Part shown: positions 16,349 to 20,122 of the stretch, piece after piece | Numbering within the stretch: position 1 is the first letter of the stretch | Layout: every line of letters starts with the position of its first letter | DNA from: Coemansia sp. RSA 922 | Lineage: Eukaryota; Kickxellomycota; Kickxellomycetes; Kickxellales; Kickxellaceae | Reading direction: 5' to 3' | DNA: 20,122 bases | NCBI GenBank assembly: GCA_027577415.1 | Contig: JANBQS010000360.1 | Location: forward strand, 1 to 20,122 | Notes under the pieces: generated by a model | Database searches by the model: none | Told to the model about the DNA's origin: nothing | The model's input: only the letters and a program-made list of their open reading frames with translations | Made by a program: the position numbers and the translations under genes

Positions 16349-16589
16349 ACAACAGCACTCTACGCACAGGCTTCCACGCCTCTTCAATCTCCGAGATGGT
16401 TTTGCCGAGCCTCGCGCTCTTTCCATCCCCACATCTAATCGCTTGATCGGCTGCTACTATTTTTTCCCACAAGGCCTTTTTCCAGCAGCTATAGCACTTT
16501 ACAACTTTTGTATCCGAGATACGGTTGGTATCAATAAAACACTTTTTCTTTTTCTTCAATTCTCTTTTATTTGTATAAATTTATTAGCC
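16349..16589 (+). promoter_or_regulatory. Upstream region of SLS1
   Basis: Between the reverse-transcriptase relic and SLS1. It begins next to a perfect 14-bp palindrome CTCGAGCGCTCGAG (16332-16345). A pyrimidine-rich stretch (about 16540-16567) precedes the ATG. TATAAAT at 16573-16579 is too close to the start to be a normal TATA box. Confidence 0.4.
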
Positions 16590-18701
16590 ATGTTGCGAGC
16601 AACGGTCGCATACTGTCGGCTGGTAGGAGTCAGTACTGGAACATACGCGGCAGGCCTGGCTAGATATAGCTCAGACACAAAGCCTGTTGTTCCGCCCAGC
16701 GAGTCCGCTCAAACCAAAAAGCCGCGACAGCGGATCAAGTACATGGCGATAAAGCCGACGTCTCCCGCGCTGACCCGAATGGCAGCAAAGATCAAGGAAG
16801 GCGAAGTGGCCATGGATATAGTAAAGGAAGTCGACCACTTTAAATTTACGACAGAAGACCTTATTCGAGCTTTGCCGATGCACCGCGCGCAACTTCTCGG
16901 TGGTGTGGATATGACGATTAGCTCGGCCGATCTCATGCTGTCTTCCAAAGAAGACATGGTAGGCATGCTGTATGACCTACGCACGAAGCGAGTAGAGTCG
17001 ATCATCAGCGCGTTTAACGGAGCCCAGCTAAAGCAATACCTGCAGCAACACAAGCTAAAGGAAGCCGGCACGAAGAAAGAGATGGTAAACCGGATACTGA
17101 ACGACGTGTGGGGGATATCGCTCAAGGCGTTGGAGGCCCGATTCGCCATGCCCAAGGAAGATGCTGACCAAGACGGGCTTACGATGCCACTTAGCGACGA
17201 TACGATAACATTGCTAAGGACGTTGGAGGACGGGTATTTGAGGCAGCTGGAAGAGGAGTTTAGAGTCAAGATCGTGGTAGATTCGCAAAAACGAGAAGCT
17301 CGAGTCACTGGCGTAATGCACCATGTGCGAGGCGCGCTGTCCACGCTGAGAGAGCGACTGACAGCCAACACTACGGTCCAAGTGGAGTTGGCAAAGTACG
17401 GCGTGCCACGAGTGCTCTCGGAAAAGCATACGGGGCGAATAGCCGGAGTGATTAACCGAGCAACGGGTGGAGCGCTGAGTAGCAAGAACGGCGAGTATTT
17501 CGTCAGAGGAGACAGCCCCGTCGCGGCACTCGACGCCCAACGAGCTCTGGTAAGCGCAATGGTGGAGCCCAAAAACCAGGCGCTTTTTGTCGTGGTACCC
17601 GAGGGAATATCTGATATGGCAACTTGTACGGTAACTCCTGCCTCAAGTCCGTTCTCGCAGCCGCCCACGTTTGTGCCCGATATGGCGTTCCACACGAGCT
17701 CGGACATGGATGCTCCGACGCCCATCTCCCTCCTCGCCAGGCATGTGTTGTTGGAGCGCAAGGATAATGGCTCAATCAGTCGAGGCAGTCGCGGTCTAGT
17801 CCAGACGCTGCAAGGCTGGGCTGCCAAACAACCATGTCTAGCCGGTCAGTCGGCCTATCTCTCGGCCAAGTTGGGGACGGTCATGGTCGACATGGACAGC
17901 TCACACAAGCGCTTGGCCACGCAATTCTACAGCCCAGATGACCTGATGGCAGCCATTGCCCAGAGAGCTCCGTTGTTTGGGTTTTCCAGCAATGTTTCGC
18001 CGCTAAAGTGGCTACGAGAGTCTGCTGCTCGCGAGAGCACTACCAAGCAGGTCGTGCTCAAGTTTTGTCGTTTGGACCTACCGCTGTCATCGAAGCAACC
18101 GCAAGCAAATAGCAGTGCAAAGTCAAACTATATTTTGCCAGCATCTAGCGACGACAATACCCTAGTAGCACGGATCGACGTCAAGGCGGGTAAAGTGGAC
18201 TTTGGCAGTGCGCAAGTTGACCACATATGCGACACGCGCACAGCCAATGTGGTAATCTTGCAACCAGCCCAAGATCTGCAAGTTTGCATCTCTAGCCGGC
18301 AGTCTGTCAACGTCACAGCCGATTTGTCCAAAGCGCTAGAGCACGTTGTGCGTAAGCTTGGCATTTCGGGTCACACCAACCAACACGCTGTACCGCATAG
18401 ACACGAGGTCGTTGAAACACACCTAGGCAGGTTTGGACTGGAGACTGCCGAGGTTGTCGACGTATCGCGTGTGCAGTCGAGCACTGGGACGGCAGTCCGT
18501 GTTCATCAGACATGGGATGTCATTGACGACTTGCGCTTTAGCCAAGTAGAGCTAATGCCTGCTGCCGAGGGCAGAGTGTCGCCAGCGTTTATGAACAGCG
18601 AGGAGGATTGGGAAAGGTACCTGCTCTCCTTGTTCAAGGCGGCACTAGAAAAGCCCTCCTCTGGCATGCCTACCACTGACAGCATCAGCAGCGCTCATTA
18701 A
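16590..18701 (+). CDS. SLS1: SLS1-like mitochondrial inner-membrane regulator of mtDNA expression
   Basis: A 703-residue protein from the ATG at 16590; the frame is open further upstream but has no earlier ATG. The N-terminus MLRATVAYCRLVGVSTGTYA, then AGLARYSS, is basic and free of acidic residues, as in a mitochondrial presequence. Residues about 135-174 (VESIISAFNGAQLKQYLQQH, then KKEMVNRIL) form a SAP-like helix pair as in fungal Sls1. Residues about 205-260 (EEEFRVKIVVDSQKREARVT) and 275-330 (SEKHTGRIAGVINRATGG) resemble the two KH-like modules of the SLS family. Yeast Sls1 links mitochondrial RNA polymerase and mRNAs to membrane translation. I see no obvious strong transmembrane helix, which is odd if the inner-membrane link is conserved. 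Convergent with SNX3, 75 bp between stops. Confidence 0.62.
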   Translation: MLRATVAYCRLVGVSTGTYAAGLARYSSDTKPVVPPSESAQTKKPRQRIKYMAIKPTSPALTRMAAKIKEGEVAMDIVKEVDHFKFTTEDLIRALPMHRAQLLGGVDMTISSADLMLSSKEDMVGMLYDLRTKRVESIISAFNGAQLKQYLQQHKLKEAGTKKEMVNRILNDVWGISLKALEARFAMPKEDADQDGLTMPLSDDTITLLRTLEDGYLRQLEEEFRVKIVVDSQKREARVTGVMHHVRGALSTLRERLTANTTVQVELAKYGVPRVLSEKHTGRIAGVINRATGGALSSKNGEYFVRGDSPVAALDAQRALVSAMVEPKNQALFVVVPEGISDMATCTVTPASSPFSQPPTFVPDMAFHTSSDMDAPTPISLLARHVLLERKDNGSISRGSRGLVQTLQGWAAKQPCLAGQSAYLSAKLGTVMVDMDSSHKRLATQFYSPDDLMAAIAQRAPLFGFSSNVSPLKWLRESAARESTTKQVVLKFCRLDLPLSSKQPQANSSAKSNYILPASSDDNTLVARIDVKAGKVDFGSAQVDHICDTRTANVVILQPAQDLQVCISSRQSVNVTADLSKALEHVVRKLGISGHTNQHAVPHRHEVVETHLGRFGLETAEVVDVSRVQSSTGTAVRVHQTWDVIDDLRFSQVELMPAAEGRVSPAFMNSEEDWERYLLSLFKAALEKPSSGMPTTDSISSAH

Positions 18702-18776
18702 GTTAGCACAACATGTGCTTGCAATTACGAGATCAAAATTTTTAAATATATATATAAAGAAAACTGTATGTAGCAG

Positions 18777-19262
18777 CTACATTTCGTAGGTCTTTCGGTT
18801 AAAAGTGGGGTCCTGGATAAAGGGAATCAGCACCTTGCTACCAGTCTGTAACAGCGGGTGCCCGGCAACAATCTGTAGGAACCGCTGCAAGTTCTCATGA
18901 CGCGATTTCAAGACATCTTTGTCAAAGCGGTTGAACAGGACCTTGCCGGGGAGTGGTGGGATGTTGACGCGCTCGGACTCTTTTGTGAGCATGTCACGGA
19001 GCCACTCAAAGTCGCTGTAACGTCGCCTAACTGACGAGTGCTTTAACTTGAATAATGGTATGTTGGTGAAGCACTCTATTTCATAGTCTGCGTACCTTCC
19101 GTTCCTGTCATTGCGTATGACCGGCATTCCCACACTGATTTCCAAAAAGTTTTCGGGTTCGCCGTACTGGTCATCGAGTGACTGGTCGTTTGGCCGGAGT
19201 CGCGTGGTGGTGTCAAAGGCTCTGCTAGGTCTAGGCATTTCTCTTTTTGTAGGGCGATTCAT
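18777..19262 (-). CDS. SNX3: Sorting nexin SNX3/Grd19, PX-domain retrieval factor
   Basis: From the ATG at 19262 the protein has 161 residues, against 162 in human SNX3. The PX domain (about 34-155) contains [35 protein letters not shown] with the PI3P-binding RRY at 80-82, the PPLPGK loop (102-107) and Arg121 in the following helix. AGHPLL (133-138) matches the conserved C-terminal part. SNX3 binds PI3P on early endosomes and helps retromer recycle cargo to the Golgi. The loop after PPLPGK is about nine residues shorter than in human SNX3. An upstream in-frame ATG at 19373 would add a run of Ile-Phe encoded by an AAAAAT microsatellite; it is rejected because 19262 gives exactly the family length. 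Divergent from Twinkle. Confidence 0.85.
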   Translation of the reverse strand: MNRPTKREMPRPSRAFDTTTRLRPNDQSLDDQYGEPENFLEISVGMPVIRNDRNGRYADYEIECFTNIPLFKLKHSSVRRRYSDFEWLRDMLTKESERVNIPPLPGKVLFNRFDKDVLKSRHENLQRFLQIVAGHPLLQTGSKVLIPFIQDPTFNRKTYEM

Positions 19263-19586
19263 TTCGGCGGCAACTTGAGTGAGAAAAATAAAAATAAAAA
19301 TAAAAATAAAAATAAAAATAATAAATATTCGAGGTATGAAGAGTTGAAAAGTAACGAGGCGTGGACTTGGCACGCTGCCAGGTATACATCATCACAATCC
19401 ACGTGACCACGTGCTGACCTTTGTGAGCCGAGTCAGATCAACTGGGGGAGAAGAAAAAAATAAACATAAGCATTATGCTGGTGCCACTCAGCGGTCCACA
19501 ATAACCTACTTTTCTCTTGTCCATTCTTTGTTTTACTGCCTTTGTTTCTGTATATTTTTGATCTAGTCTTATTTTTTTCCTTCGCC
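19263..19586. promoter_or_regulatory. Divergent promoter between SNX3 and Twinkle with paired CACGTG boxes
   Basis: CACGTG occurs at 19400-19405 and again at 19408-19413, separated by two bases. This is the binding core of bHLH factors such as Cbf1, Pho4 and USF. Pyrimidine-rich DNA precedes the Twinkle ATG. Use in this organism is inference. Confidence 0.5.
19284..19320. repeat. (AAAAAT)6 microsatellite in the SNX3 5' leader
   Basis: Six perfect hexamers, just upstream of the SNX3 start. Read on the coding strand they create an open Ile-Phe run that joins an upstream ATG to SNX3 in frame. Confidence 0.9.
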
Positions 19587-20122
19587 ATGCTCAGGAATTC
19601 GGTGTTTCGGACGGCGTGTAGCGGTTTTCAGAGTATGCCAGCGCTTCGTTCCAGCCTCGCACGGTCGTTGCTCTGGCAGGCGCGCCGACACTTGGCAACA
19701 GTAAAGGCACACGAGATCCTTGAAGAAAAGCCAGCAAAGGCGACAAGCAGCGATCAGTGGCTAAAGACTGTGCAAGGCATTGACCCATTTTGCAAGATGC
19801 AGAGCCGCGTATATGGATCAAGCGCCAGTAGTGCCGTGGAGGATGATCCAAGTGCAGACAAGGCGTCGGCCTGCTCAGAACATCACAACCACGAGCTGGA
19901 GCACAGCATTCGTGACTTTTTGAGCACGACCCGTCAGCGGCCGCGAGCAGGGCTGAAGGCAGACGAGCTCGTAGTAAAGTGCCCCGTGTGCTCGCCGGGC
20001 AAGTCGCGGCGGCTGGCGTACAGCGCGCACCTCAATACCAACACGGGGGCGTTTGTGTGTACGGGCTGCTTTGAGCAAGGCTCTTGGGACAAGTACCAGG
20101 AGCTGGCCAAGCGGCGAAACTT
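19587..20122 (+). CDS. TWNK: Twinkle-type mitochondrial DNA primase-helicase, N-terminal part
   Basis: The 178 codons visible run off the right edge. Residues 1-38 (MLRNSVFRTACSGF, then Arg-rich to RRHLATV) are a mitochondrial presequence. Residues about 104-112 (LEHSIRDFL) match the Twinkle segment before the zinc-binding module. Residues 132-168 contain C132-x2-C135 and C158-x2-C161, followed by EQGSWDKYQ, matching human Twinkle LAEGSWEDFQ; the preceding LNTNTGAFVC matches IDKTTGHFLC. Twinkle is the hexameric replicative helicase of mitochondrial DNA, related to phage T7 gp4. Human Twinkle has lost the zinc cysteines; here all four are present. The primase-like TOPRIM and helicase domains lie beyond the window, so this rests on the N-terminus alone. 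Confidence 0.72.
   Translation, partial: MLRNSVFRTACSGFQSMPALRSSLARSLLWQARRHLATVKAHEILEEKPAKATSSDQWLKTVQGIDPFCKMQSRVYGSSASSAVEDDPSADKASACSEHHNHELEHSIRDFLSTTRQRPRAGLKADELVVKCPVCSPGKSRRLAYSAHLNTNTGAFVCTGCFEQGSWDKYQELAKRRN

Noticed and set aside
16317..16559. 80-codon minus-strand frame ending EEAWKPVRRVLL
   Set aside because: It lies across the SLS1 upstream region and the relic end, with a Lys-rich start from a T-rich tract; no family recognised.
16709..17827. 372-codon minus-strand open frame
   Set aside because: It is the antisense shadow of SLS1; Ser/Arg/Ile-rich with no recognisable domain.

Overview
This looks like nuclear DNA of a fungus, most likely an early-diverging one rather than a member of the Dikarya. 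All convincing genes are single uninterrupted reading frames with short, AT-rich intergenic spaces. The proteins are eukaryotic housekeeping types. SLS1 and JIP5/WDR55 fit fungi, and a Twinkle-type mitochondrial primase-helicase is not what one expects from a yeast or a mould. Kickxellomycotina is a reasonable guess, but that is inference from gene content and compactness, not something the sequence proves.

Left block (1-3167): the 5' end of a TATDN1-type nuclease gene (-), a PA2G4/EBP1 homologue (-), and a WDR55/JIP5 homologue (+). The last two diverge from a 268-bp promoter that carries an exact TGAAAATTTTT motif, like the yeast ribosome-biogenesis element. From 3168 to 4778 there is no intact gene, only a short direct repeat and a possible decayed reading frame on the minus strand.

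Middle block (4779-11250): a secreted GDSL hydrolase (-), a divergent TFIIB/Brf-family factor (-), THOC3 (+) divergent from it, an AAAP amino-acid transporter (-) whose stop codon lies 11 bp from that of THOC3, and a broken, unrecognised plus-strand gene (10592-11250) that needs frame changes to be read through.

Accessory block (11251-16345): about 5 kb, AT-rich, with no intact gene. It holds a 35-bp copy of the THOC3 upstream region, a long decayed minus-strand frame rich in Asn-Ala, an 18-bp degenerate tandem repeat, a striking inverted duplication of about 90 bp in which two divergent copies of the same protein start face away from a TATA-bearing spacer, a perfect-stem-like hairpin, and the 3' end of a decayed non-LTR reverse transcriptase.

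Right block (16590-20122): SLS1 (+), a mitochondrial gene-expression factor; SNX3/GRD19 (-), an endosomal retrieval sorting nexin; and the 5' part of Twinkle (+), mitochondrial DNA helicase, with an intact CxxC/CxxC zinc ribbon. SNX3 and Twinkle share a promoter with two CACGTG boxes.

No tRNA, rRNA or CRISPR array was found. The most interesting items are the zinc-ribbon Twinkle, the Brf-like factor, the paired inverted gene starts, and the ribosome-biogenesis gene pair with a shared promoter motif.
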